A stretch of DNA of 24,553 nt, taken from positions 1 through 24,553 of the forward strand of contig DASWHW010000179.1 in the NCBI GenBank assembly GCA_036397975.1. The letters are read 5' to 3'. This DNA comes from SZUA-287 sp036397975 (GTDB taxonomy: Bacteria; Bacteroidota; Ignavibacteria; UBA10030; UBA6906). A model generated the notes under the pieces. It searched no databases and was not told the DNA's origin. It was given only the letters and a program-made list of their open reading frames with translations. Shown here piece after piece: positions 1 through 7,465 of the stretch. The translations under genes and the position numbers were made by a program. Position 1 is the first letter of the stretch. Each line of letters starts with the position of its first letter.

Positions 1-1
1 C

Positions 2-3000
2 TCAAAGGTCTTGACACGCGGGGATTGGGTGATGATGGATGTCAACAGGATTTCGACACCCATTCGAAACAATGGGTCATTCAATCGCGATCCTAATACA
101 GGCAACGCCGGTTTTGAATGGCCCAAAGGGACCGGCAAGACTGCAAACTATGCCTCAGGACTTTGGCTTGGAGGTAAAGTGGCGGATGATGTTCGCGTAG
201 CGGCGGCCGAGTATAGTTATGAATTCGATGCAGGATCGATCATCAATAACCAACCGGCAAATCCTGCCGATTCAATCTGGCGAGTCTACTCGATCAAGCG
301 TGGCGATAACGCTGCAAACAACGCCGACTATGCCGAATGGCCATGGCAACATGGTGCCCCTTCGATCATCGCGCCCGACGGAAGCCGGGTGCCGGAAATG
401 ATCGGCGATCAGACCGTCTGGTGTGTGTTTAACGATGCCGATTCCTCGATCCACACGAATTTTAACTCCTTGCCGCTTGGTGTTGAAGTTCAGTTAACAG
501 CCTATGCATATGTCAACGGCAACCAACTTGGGGACAATATCTTTTTCAAATGGATGATCATTAACAAGAGTGGGGAGACCATTGACTCAATGTATGTTAC
601 GATCTGGAGCGATGTGGACCTCGGCGATTCGGGAGATGACCTTGACGGTTGCGATACGACGTTGGGATTGGGATACACATACAACGATGGAGTTGACGGA
701 GTTTATGGTTCGATCGCTCCGGCGACGGGGTTTGTTCTGCTGCAAGGGCCTCTCGTTCCTGGCACTCCAACGGATACAGCCCGCTTTCCCGACGGAAGAG
801 TGATTCCTGGAATGAAGGAGCTCGAAATGACGTCATTCATCAGGTACGGCAACGATGGAGTAATGGGCAATCCCAACACTCCACAGGAGGTCTTGTTCTA
901 TCAGCAGGGGATCAATCGAAACGGCCAGCCTATTCGGGATAACAACGGAAACGTCACAAAGTTCATGTTTCCCGGCGATCCGAACCTGCCCTTGGGACCG
1001 ACGAATTGGATTGAAACACCGGGGATGGGGGGAGAGCGTCGGTTCATGGTAAATGCCGGGCCTTTCACATTTGGTGACGGGGAGATGCAGGAGATCGTTG
1101 CTGCGAATCTTATCGCGGTCGGCGATTCACCAACACAAAGCGTAACAGCGTTGAAAGATGCAGCAAATGTTCTTGCGGGAGTATACGCATCGAATTATCG
1201 CTCGCCAGACCCTCCTCTTGCGCCAATCGTGTCAGTAGAGACATTTGATAAGGAGATTTACCTCAATTGGAATGACGGGGAAGATGCGAGCCAACGAGTG
1301 CTTGAAATCGAGTCAACGCACCTCTTCGATCTACTTGCGCAAGCTTCGGGTGCCGAACCACATTATGACTTTGAGGGATATGTTGTCTATCAATATGATG
1401 ACGCCCTTGGGTCGAATCCAAGAATCGGGGCGACATTCGATAGGGCGGACAACCCCGATGGAGGGACGAGTCCCGGTCTGATCGTCGAGAATCTGTTTGA
1501 TCCCAATATCGGACAGTTTGTACCTGTTGTGGTGAAGTACGGCACCAATATCGGTGTCAGCAGATCTCTCAGGATCAGAAAGGACATTGTGACAGGAGAT
1601 GATCTGGTGAACGCAAGGGATTATTATTTTGGGGTGACCTCGTACCTGTACAATGCTGGGAGCGTTCCGAAAACTCTCGAGAGTTCAACAACGATACTCA
1701 TAGTCCGACCAGGAAGAAGACTAGGCATTCAACCCCAATCGACACGGGGAGACACAATTACTGTGGCGAGGACTGCTGGCTCAAGCGATGGGTTCGTCCG
1801 GGCGTTCGTCACAGACCCGCACAGGGTAACCGGAGATATGTATTCAGTCTATTTCTTTTACGACTCTGTGGCTGAGAGAACGGTGTGGAATGTGGATGAC
1901 CTCACAACGGGTGGACGCAAGATCGCCGGTCAGGTGAATCAGACCGGTGATGAGGCTTATCCCACCTTCGACGGAATACAGGTCAAAGTGTTCGGCCCGG
2001 CTGCGGGTATGAAGGGAGCAGCGGAAATCGCCAACGCAAACGGTCCACATGATCCCACCCAGGGCTGTTTCCTCTTTAACGGGAGCGGATTTCCAACGAT
2101 CATCCCATGCGATCCTATTGGAGCCCCCTGCGATCGCCCAGCGCCGCAAGTCGGTGGCGACTCATGGGGGATTCACACAGGTACTGGTGGAATTGCCGGC
2201 GTTATTCACTACCCGATGTTCGTGAGCAGAGTTTTCCGAGGAACAAACTTCTCCCGTTTCGTACCGTACGATTTCGAAATACGGTTCACAGCAGCGGGCG
2301 GTTTGGGCTACATGAGGTTTTCGACTGAGAACGTCGTGCCGATTCCATTCGAACTGTGGAACATTGGTATCAACACGCCAACTGATCCAAGCGATGATTA
2401 CCGAATGGTCGCGGGCGTTTTTGACTCCGACGGAAACGACGTGTTCAATCTAGCTGCAATAGACCATCCAATTTCCGGCGGCGACAACGATCCGGAAACC
2501 GACTGGATATACTGGTATGATCCTGTCGACAGAAGTCCAGGGCAGGGCGGCTATAATGCTTGGGCAGCGAATTCTGATCCTGAAGCACTCTTAGGTGATG
2601 AGGTGATTGCCCACATGGTTCTGGTGAACTTCAACGGCGGAAGCGTGAGTGATTCCACGTTCCCTGCGAACCTCGATCAAGTATTGCCGGAGACCGGTAC
2701 AGTTATCAGGATCATATCAACGAAGCCGAACCAGCCAAACTCCGATGTTTTTACCGTGAACACCGCAGGGCTGGAACCACTGGCAACGGCTGACCTTGCA
2801 AAGGCCGACATTAATCGTATCAATGTGGTTCCGAATCCTTATCTCGGGGCGAGTGCGTATGAAAAACAGCTCGACCGAGTCCTGCGTTTCACAAATCTGC
2901 CGGTTGGCGCGAAAGTCCGGATCTTTACCCTGGCCGGGGCTCTCGTTCAAACCATCGAGAATTCCGGTCCGGGAACAACTGCGGATTGGGACCTGCAAAA

Positions 3001-3097
3001 CGAGAAAGGAAATATGGTGGCGAGCGGCATGTACATTGCCCATGTGGACATTCCCGGGATTGGTTCGAAGATACTCAAGATTGCAGTGATCCTGTGA
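2..3097 (+). CDS. Large secreted protein with T9SS C-terminal sorting domain (5' end outside window)
   Basis: The reading frame is open to the first base of the window, so the N-terminus is missing; the TTG at position 11 and the ATGs at 32 and 35 are internal and do not look like starts. About 1031 residues are visible. The first part has the look of large FCB-group surface proteins of unknown function ('YASGLWLGGKV', 'DSMYVTIWSDVDLGDSGDD'). A fibronectin-III-like segment follows near residues 400-450 ('PPLAPIVSVETFDKEIYLNW'). The last 90 or so residues form a Por/T9SS-type sorting domain ('VVPNPYLG', 'VRIFTLAGALV', 'GMYIAHVDIPG', ending in 'KILKIAVIL'). That domain would direct the protein across the outer membrane for surface attachment or release. 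The CTD differs from the 'NYPNPFNPST' type in the next two genes. No enzyme motif was recognised, so the function is unknown. A promoter-like site and hairpin follow the stop. Confidence 0.85.
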   Translation, partial: SKVLTRGDWVMMDVNRISTPIRNNGSFNRDPNTGNAGFEWPKGTGKTANYASGLWLGGKVADDVRVAAAEYSYEFDAGSIINNQPANPADSIWRVYSIKRGDNAANNADYAEWPWQHGAPSIIAPDGSRVPEMIGDQTVWCVFNDADSSIHTNFNSLPLGVEVQLTAYAYVNGNQLGDNIFFKWMIINKSGETIDSMYVTIWSDVDLGDSGDDLDGCDTTLGLGYTYNDGVDGVYGSIAPATGFVLLQGPLVPGTPTDTARFPDGRVIPGMKELEMTSFIRYGNDGVMGNPNTPQEVLFYQQGINRNGQPIRDNNGNVTKFMFPGDPNLPLGPTNWIETPGMGGERRFMVNAGPFTFGDGEMQEIVAANLIAVGDSPTQSVTALKDAANVLAGVYASNYRSPDPPLAPIVSVETFDKEIYLNWNDGEDASQRVLEIESTHLFDLLAQASGAEPHYDFEGYVVYQYDDALGSNPRIGATFDRADNPDGGTSPGLIVENLFDPNIGQFVPVVVKYGTNIGVSRSLRIRKDIVTGDDLVNARDYYFGVTSYLYNAGSVPKTLESSTTILIVRPGRRLGIQPQSTRGDTITVARTAGSSDGFVRAFVTDPHRVTGDMYSVYFFYDSVAERTVWNVDDLTTGGRKIAGQVNQTGDEAYPTFDGIQVKVFGPAAGMKGAAEIANANGPHDPTQGCFLFNGSGFPTIIPCDPIGAPCDRPAPQVGGDSWGIHTGTGGIAGVIHYPMFVSRVFRGTNFSRFVPYDFEIRFTAAGGLGYMRFSTENVVPIPFELWNIGINTPTDPSDDYRMVAGVFDSDGNDVFNLAAIDHPISGGDNDPETDWIYWYDPVDRSPGQGGYNAWAANSDPEALLGDEVIAHMVLVNFNGGSVSDSTFPANLDQVLPETGTVIRIISTKPNQPNSDVFTVNTAGLEPLATADLAKADINRINVVPNPYLGASAYEKQLDRVLRFTNLPVGAKVRIFTLAGALVQTIENSGPGTTADWDLQNEKGNMVASGMYIAHVDIPGIGSKILKIAVIL

Positions 3098-3139
3098 AAG
3101 GAAGATCAAAGCGGGTCAATCAGGCGTGCCCTTTCGTAC

Positions 3140-3168
3140 TTGACTTTATACGAATTCTCCTATAGATT
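3140..3168 (+). promoter_or_regulatory. Sigma70-like promoter upstream of the anchor-J protein
   Basis: TTGACT (3140-3145), a spacer of exactly 17 bp, then TAGATT (3163-3168). It lies about 108 bp before the ATG at 3276. The -35 is close to consensus and the -10 weaker. The spacing matches other candidate promoters in this window. Inference only. Confidence 0.4.
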
Positions 3169-3184
3169 ATCACAGACTTTCACC

Positions 3185-3212
3185 GAACGACAAGCATGGT
3201 CACTTGTCGTTC
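3185..3212 (+). terminator. Perfect 10-bp hairpin (terminator of the upstream gene or 5'-UTR structure)
   Basis: GAACGACAAG (3185-3194) and CTTGTCGTTC (3203-3212) are perfect inverted repeats around an 8-nt loop. No run of T follows (TTCCTCTCTCG), so intrinsic termination is uncertain. If the promoter at 3140-3168 is real, the hairpin lies at about +10 to +40 of that transcript and would act as a leader stem instead. The structure is clear; the role is not. Confidence 0.45.
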
Positions 3213-3275
3213 CTCTCTCGAAACAACAAACCGACACACCCTAAACTACATTCATTAACCTATTAAGGAGGAGAG

Positions 3276-4187
3276 ATGAGATTTGTTACGGTGTTCATTT
3301 TCCTGGTTGTTTCTGCAGTTCCAACTCTTTCTCAATCCATTTGGTCGGAAAATTTTGAGGGCACGGACTCTATACCCCCTCCGGGATGGGGTGTGTGGAA
3401 TCAGGCTCCATTTCCAATTCTTCCCGAAGAGAATTGGGTCGTCCGTGATTCCGGGCTTGCTCTACCGGGGCTTGCCACTGCGACATCAGTGGCGCACTCA
3501 GGCACAAAGTCAGCTGGTGTAAGCTGGCTCTCCGGTACCGATTCCACAGGAGCGTTTCTTCAGGCGGATGCATGGCTTATCACCAGGATGGTGACCGGCA
3601 TCCAAAACGGCGACAGTCTGATCTTTTGGGGCTCCGGGGGTTCAACAAACTGGGACGACAGCATCCAAATCTGGTTCAGCATTACCGATTCTCTTCCTGA
3701 GAATCAGCAACTTCAACTTGCTTCAGTTTACTGGCCCGTGGGTTCCACGTACGGTCAATTCCAGCGCTATGCGTTTGATCTCTCCGTGCTCGCAGGTGCC
3801 GATATATGGATCGGGTTCCGCTACAATGTGGATGTGGCAAACTCCGGTTTTTTTGTGTTCCTGGACGATGTCTCCGTCGGTAACTCAACCGTTTCGGTGC
3901 AACAAGATGGATTTGAACTCCCAGCGCAGTTTCGTCTGGAACAGAATTATCCAAATCCCTTCAACCCGAGCACCAATATCCGGTACAGTATACCGGAGAG
4001 AACGTTCGTAACTCTTCAAGTCTATGACATGCTCGGAAGAAAAGTAGCGACCCTGGTGAATGAACAGCAGGCGGCAGGGACATACCGAGCCGATTTCAAT
4101 GCTTCAACCCTTGCAAACGGCGCATACATGTATAGCCTGCATGCTGGAGAATATTCGTCGGTTAAGAAGATGGTAGTTCTTAAATAA
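3276..4187 (+). CDS. Secreted choice-of-anchor-J-like protein with T9SS sorting domain
   Basis: 303 residues. A strong Shine-Dalgarno AAGGAGG (3265-3271) fixes the ATG. Residues 1-19 are a signal peptide (hydrophobic 'FVTVFIFLVVSAVPTLSQ'). Residues about 20-205 resemble the cleaved-adhesin / choice-of-anchor-J beta-sandwich: 'WSENFEG' near the start, 'PPPGWGVWN', 'AWLITRMVTGIQNGDSLIFW' and a terminal 'GFFVFLDDVSVG' are typical of that fold. Residues about 220-303 are a T9SS type A sorting domain ('NYPNPFNPST', 'VYDMLGRKVATLV', 'GAYMYSLHAGEYSSVKKMVVLK'). The protein is expected on the cell surface or released. Partner or ligand is not evident. A strong terminator follows, so it is probably transcribed alone from the site at 3140. 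Confidence 0.88.
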   Translation: MRFVTVFIFLVVSAVPTLSQSIWSENFEGTDSIPPPGWGVWNQAPFPILPEENWVVRDSGLALPGLATATSVAHSGTKSAGVSWLSGTDSTGAFLQADAWLITRMVTGIQNGDSLIFWGSGGSTNWDDSIQIWFSITDSLPENQQLQLASVYWPVGSTYGQFQRYAFDLSVLAGADIWIGFRYNVDVANSGFFVFLDDVSVGNSTVSVQQDGFELPAQFRLEQNYPNPFNPSTNIRYSIPERTFVTLQVYDMLGRKVATLVNEQQAAGTYRADFNASTLANGAYMYSLHAGEYSSVKKMVVLK

Positions 4188-4210
4188 ACTTCACGACAGT
4201 AAAGGATGGT

Positions 4211-4243
4211 GCCGTTCAATTTGTGAACGGCCCTCTATTTTTG
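4211..4243 (+). terminator. Rho-independent terminator
   Basis: GCCGTTCA (4211-4218), loop ATTTG, TGAACGGC (4224-4231): a perfect 8-bp stem followed by CCTCTATTTTTG. It ends the 3276-4187 transcript and lies 40 bp before the next start. Confidence 0.85.
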
Positions 4244-4271
4244 TTCACTCACATATTCATTGGAGGTCACT

Positions 4272-5996
4272 ATGAAGTGTTTATTCACCTTGGTCGTTGC
4301 ATTCTTCGCGCTGAGCATTGCAGTTGCAGGCGATCTAAAACCAAAGGCGGTCCCTGCTGTTGCGCCGGAAATCGAGTCTTCACTGCCCTATGTGAAAAAG
4401 GCCCCAACTCCGCCGCCACCGAGCATGTCTGTCACAAGCACACTCACTGGACTTGCCGGTTATTATGATTGGCAATCGAACGGCGGTTGTGCCCAACAGG
4501 TGGTTGTGAATCCGGCAAATGGGAACATCCACGTTATATACACGCTCTCCGATGATTCTGCAGATATCGGGAATTCACGATCGATTGGCTATGCATTCAG
4601 CACGGATGGAGGGGCTACGTGGGATAATTTTAACAACGTTCGTATTCCCGGAACAACGTCCTCAGGATATGCTAACCTGGACATTGCGCGCGGTGGTGCT
4701 ATTGTAGGGTCTCCCGTTCTCGCACTTCATACCAATCCCGGCGGAGGAACCCAGATTGTCACGTATGCAGACGTGCCTGAAGGAACGGGTACGTTTATTG
4801 AGTTGGGCGGTGTGCCGGCATTGACGCCGCTTCCCATCTGGCCTAAGATCGCTGGGGGAACCGACGGTTCGTTGACACTTCACGGCTCCCCAAACTCAAC
4901 CACTCCCGAAACGAACTGGCTGACCCGGACCCCGGATTTGACAGCGTGGACTCCGTGGATTCAATACCCGGGTTTCAATGACATTGGTGGCCGGTACCCC
5001 ACTCACTCAGATGGCGCGGGCAAGATCGGTTCTCTTTTGCAGGCGGTGAACGAGGGTACCTTCTGGCTCGAGTCGACGGACAATGGCGCGACATGGCCTT
5101 CCACAGCCGATACGATTCACATGCCCGCCGGTGTTGGAGGAAGGGTTGCGGGTGTCGATACATTTCAGGCGTGGGTTGGAACCGATTTCGTTTATGACGG
5201 GTCGAATCCACTGGTTGTTGTAGATGAATTAGGTATCGGTGCTAATGACCCTACTGATGCAGGATATATCGCGTTTTGGAGCCAGTCGAATGGCTGGACG
5301 GAGATAGCCCGGCCATCAACTACCCCTGGAGCTATCGAGCTGCGCAATTTGGCGCAATCTAATCATTTCACGATGGGTTGGCCGACTATTGGTCTTTCCG
5401 GGTCAACAATTGTTGTTGCGTTTGCGGCGATGCAAGCGGAGTTTTCGGCTGCCGGCTTCAACTACATGGATATCTTCATGGTTAAGTCCGATGATGGCGG
5501 GGCAACATGGACTCCCCCGAATAACCTCACGAACACGCCGAACCAAGATGAGCGTTATCCCAGTCTCTCCAAGTGGAATGAGCCTGGCTTTGCAAACATC
5601 GTTTGGCAAGAGGACACTCAACCGGGCTCGCATGCGTTTACCGATAATGCTCCCAAATCTTTGTCATGGCAAGTTTTCAACAAAGTGGATTTGACAACTC
5701 TCACGGGGGTTGGCGGGGGCGAACCGATTGCAAGGGAATTCTCACTTGATCAAAACTACCCCAACCCCTTCAACCCGTCGACCAAAATTCGCTTCTCCGT
5801 CTCAACCAGCGGTCCGGTTGAACTTAGGGTCCACAATGTTCTCGGTCAGGAAGTGGCCACGTTAGCCGATGGTTATCGCAATGCCGGCGAGTATGAGGTT
5901 AGTTTTTCCGCACAGAACCTGACGAGCGGAGTGTATTTCTATACGCTGCGGTCCGGGGATTTCGTTTCGACAAAGAAAATGTTGTTAATGAAGTAA
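4272..5996 (+). CDS. Secreted BNR/sialidase-like propeller protein with T9SS sorting domain
   Basis: 574 residues from the ATG at 4272, chosen because GGAGGT (4262-4267) sits 4 nt upstream; an in-frame TTG at 4260 would overlap this ribosome-binding site. A signal peptide is clear ('MKCLFTLVVAFFALSIAVAG'). The body contains Asp-box/BNR-type repeats ('STDGGATWDNFNN', 'STDNGATWPS', 'SDDGGATWTPPNN') expected in a beta-propeller. These repeats occur in sialidases but also in many non-enzymatic proteins, and no sialidase catalytic arginine set was identified, so enzyme activity is not claimed. The final 80 or so residues are a T9SS type A domain ('NYPNPFNPSTKIRF', 'VHNVLGQEVATL', 'GVYFYTLRSGDFVSTKKMLLMK') closely like that of the preceding gene. 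It is likely surface-exposed. It is flanked on both sides by terminators. Confidence 0.87.
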   Translation: MKCLFTLVVAFFALSIAVAGDLKPKAVPAVAPEIESSLPYVKKAPTPPPPSMSVTSTLTGLAGYYDWQSNGGCAQQVVVNPANGNIHVIYTLSDDSADIGNSRSIGYAFSTDGGATWDNFNNVRIPGTTSSGYANLDIARGGAIVGSPVLALHTNPGGGTQIVTYADVPEGTGTFIELGGVPALTPLPIWPKIAGGTDGSLTLHGSPNSTTPETNWLTRTPDLTAWTPWIQYPGFNDIGGRYPTHSDGAGKIGSLLQAVNEGTFWLESTDNGATWPSTADTIHMPAGVGGRVAGVDTFQAWVGTDFVYDGSNPLVVVDELGIGANDPTDAGYIAFWSQSNGWTEIARPSTTPGAIELRNLAQSNHFTMGWPTIGLSGSTIVVAFAAMQAEFSAAGFNYMDIFMVKSDDGGATWTPPNNLTNTPNQDERYPSLSKWNEPGFANIVWQEDTQPGSHAFTDNAPKSLSWQVFNKVDLTTLTGVGGGEPIAREFSLDQNYPNPFNPSTKIRFSVSTSGPVELRVHNVLGQEVATLADGYRNAGEYEVSFSAQNLTSGVYFYTLRSGDFVSTKKMLLMK

Positions 5997-6010
5997 GAAG
6001 GTGATGATAG

Positions 6011-6047
6011 ATGCGGGTAGCCCATTGGTTACCCGCATTTTGCTTTT
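6011..6047 (+). terminator. Rho-independent terminator
   Basis: ATGCGGGTA (6011-6019) pairs with TACCCGCAT (6030-6038). The inner GCC/GGT (one G-U pair) closes a CATT loop, giving about 12 bp in total, followed by TTTGCTTTT. It ends the 4272-5996 gene and lies only 18 nt before the next ATG. Confidence 0.85.
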
Positions 6048-6056
6048 CGGAGAGAT

Positions 6057-6884
6057 ATGATTGTTCGTGCAGCGATTCTCTTTTTTCTTGTAGCACTCCC
6101 GGGAGATAAACCTCTTCCTGTCACAGGTGACAATCTGGATATCGATATCTCGGGGGCTTTCTATGTGCTGGATGGACATGCCTCTACGATCACGAAAATT
6201 TCACCTGAGGGAAAGATTCTAGCGCGCATTGGCGGTCCGGGATGGGATAATGATCGCTTCGACCAGCCTTCCGGAATATGGGCTCGCAATGGACTCGACA
6301 TCTTTGTTGCCGATTATGGCAATCATCGTATCCAACGGTTCGACCGTGACCTCAGTTTCGTGTCCTCTTTTTCAACGAGGGAGAGCGAAAATGCAAATGA
6401 ACGCTTTGGTTACCCTGCCGACGTTGCACTCTCCCGTCTCGGTGAACTGTATATCTGCGATACGGAAAATGTGAGGGTGATAAAGGTCGATAGGAGAAAC
6501 AGGGTTGAACTTTCTTTTGGCGGTGTTGACGCCGGAAAAGGTCGGCTCACATCACCTCGCAAGCTGGCAATCGGTCCCGGGGATCATCTCTTTGTCCTGG
6601 ATGATGCGATAGTAAGGGAGTTTGATGCATTCGGAAACTATTTACGGGATTTGATTCCTCGAGAGTTCCTCTCTCCGATCTCGCTTTTTGGCGATGAGGA
6701 GGCGTTAGTGGTTTGCGATAGAGATTCTCTGAGATTCTATGTTGGTCGTGGTTCTCAATCTTTTTTCCTCGATGAACTGTTGGGCAATGAGCGACGCGTG
6801 GTTCGAGACTTCTCAATATCCAAGGGTTCTGTTTTCTTCCTCACAGAGACGGGGGTTACAGCAGTCCCTGATCCCCGGCGCTGA
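6057..6884 (+). CDS. Exported NHL-repeat beta-propeller protein
   Basis: 275 residues. A short hydrophobic N-terminus ('MIVRAAILFFLVALPG') suggests export. NHL-type repeats follow: about residues 60-100 ('RFDQPSGIWARNGLDIFVAD', then 'YGNHRIQRFDRD'), 115-150 ('RFGYPADVALSRLGELYICD', then 'TENVRVIKVDRR') and 160-195 ('GRLTSPRKLAIGPGDHLFVLDD'). The pattern D-x-x-N-x-R-I-x-x-F/V is characteristic. NHL propellers usually bind protein or glycan; no catalytic residues were recognised and no T9SS domain is present. A GGAG at 6049-6052 precedes the ATG, directly after the terminator at 6011-6047, so the source of its transcript is unclear. The stop is 67 bp before ssb, which has its own promoter-like site. 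Confidence 0.75.
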   Translation: MIVRAAILFFLVALPGDKPLPVTGDNLDIDISGAFYVLDGHASTITKISPEGKILARIGGPGWDNDRFDQPSGIWARNGLDIFVADYGNHRIQRFDRDLSFVSSFSTRESENANERFGYPADVALSRLGELYICDTENVRVIKVDRRNRVELSFGGVDAGKGRLTSPRKLAIGPGDHLFVLDDAIVREFDAFGNYLRDLIPREFLSPISLFGDEEALVVCDRDSLRFYVGRGSQSFFLDELLGNERRVVRDFSISKGSVFFLTETGVTAVPDPRR

Positions 6885-6894
6885 TAGCTTCTTC

Positions 6895-6923
6895 TTGACA
6901 AAGTGTAGATTTCTCGTTAGCAT
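6895..6923 (+). promoter_or_regulatory. Sigma70-like promoter for ssb
   Basis: TTGACA (6895-6900), a 17-bp spacer, then TAGCAT (6918-6923), 28 bp before the ssb ATG. The perfect -35 and ideal spacing support it; the -10 is imperfect. Confidence 0.5.
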
Positions 6924-6951
6924 GCTGGCATAAAAAAACAAGGAGTGGGTC

Positions 6952-7371
6952 ATGGCTAAAAGTCTTAATAAGGTAATGCTCATTGGTAACCTCGGAAAGG
7001 ACCCGGAGTTGCGCTACACAACCAGCGGCGTCGCTGTTGCGACGTTCAGTCTGGCAACAAATGAATCCTGGAAGGACCAGGATGGCAATGCGCAAGAGCG
7101 GACAGAGTGGCATAACATCGTTGCCTGGAGAAAGCTTGCGGAAATCTGTGCAGAATGGCTCAAGAAAGGGAAGAAAGTGTACATCGAGGGGCGAATCCAA
7201 ACGAGAAGCTATGACGACAAGAATACCGGTGCAAAGAAGTACATCACTGAAATCGTCGCTGATAATATGATCATGCTGGACAGTCGAGGCGGTGAACAAG
7301 CATCGCAGCCGCAACATGCCGGTATCGAAGAGCCTTCCGGCGCGGCCGGAAAAGACGATCTTCCGTTCTAG
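6952..7371 (+). CDS. ssb: Single-stranded DNA-binding protein
   Basis: 139 residues. The N-terminal 105 or so residues form the OB-fold of bacterial SSB: 'NKVMLIGNLGKDPELRYT', 'VATFSLATNE', 'RTEWHNIVAWRKLAEICAEW', 'KKGKKVYIEGRIQTRSY', 'YITEIVADNMIML'. A short flexible linker leads to the acidic tip 'DDLPF', which in the family recruits replication and repair partners. It binds and protects single-stranded DNA in replication, recombination and repair, normally as a tetramer. The length is slightly below the roughly 150-180 residues common in other bacteria because the linker is short. AGGAG (6941-6945) with a 6-nt spacing fixes the start. It is flanked by its own promoter-like site and a strong terminator, so it appears monocistronic. 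Confidence 0.97.
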   Translation: MAKSLNKVMLIGNLGKDPELRYTTSGVAVATFSLATNESWKDQDGNAQERTEWHNIVAWRKLAEICAEWLKKGKKVYIEGRIQTRSYDDKNTGAKKYITEIVADNMIMLDSRGGEQASQPQHAGIEEPSGAAGKDDLPF

Positions 7372-7401
7372 AAAGCAGTTCCTGAGTTACTCAATAGGAA
7401 G

Positions 7402-7432
7402 GCCGGTGTTGTGTCTCGCACCGGCTTTTCTG
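7402..7432 (+). terminator. Rho-independent terminator after ssb
   Basis: GCCGGTG (7402-7408) and CACCGGC (7419-7425) form a perfect 7-bp GC-rich stem with a 10-nt loop, followed by TTTTCTGT. Confidence 0.82.
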
Positions 7433-7465
7433 TCACTTCCAACAAACTGATTTCCTGACCACAAG

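Noticed and set aside
4272..5996. Sialidase (neuraminidase) call
   Set aside because: Asp-box repeats are present, but the catalytic Arg triad, Tyr/Glu pair and FRIP motif were not found; repeats alone do not prove the enzyme.
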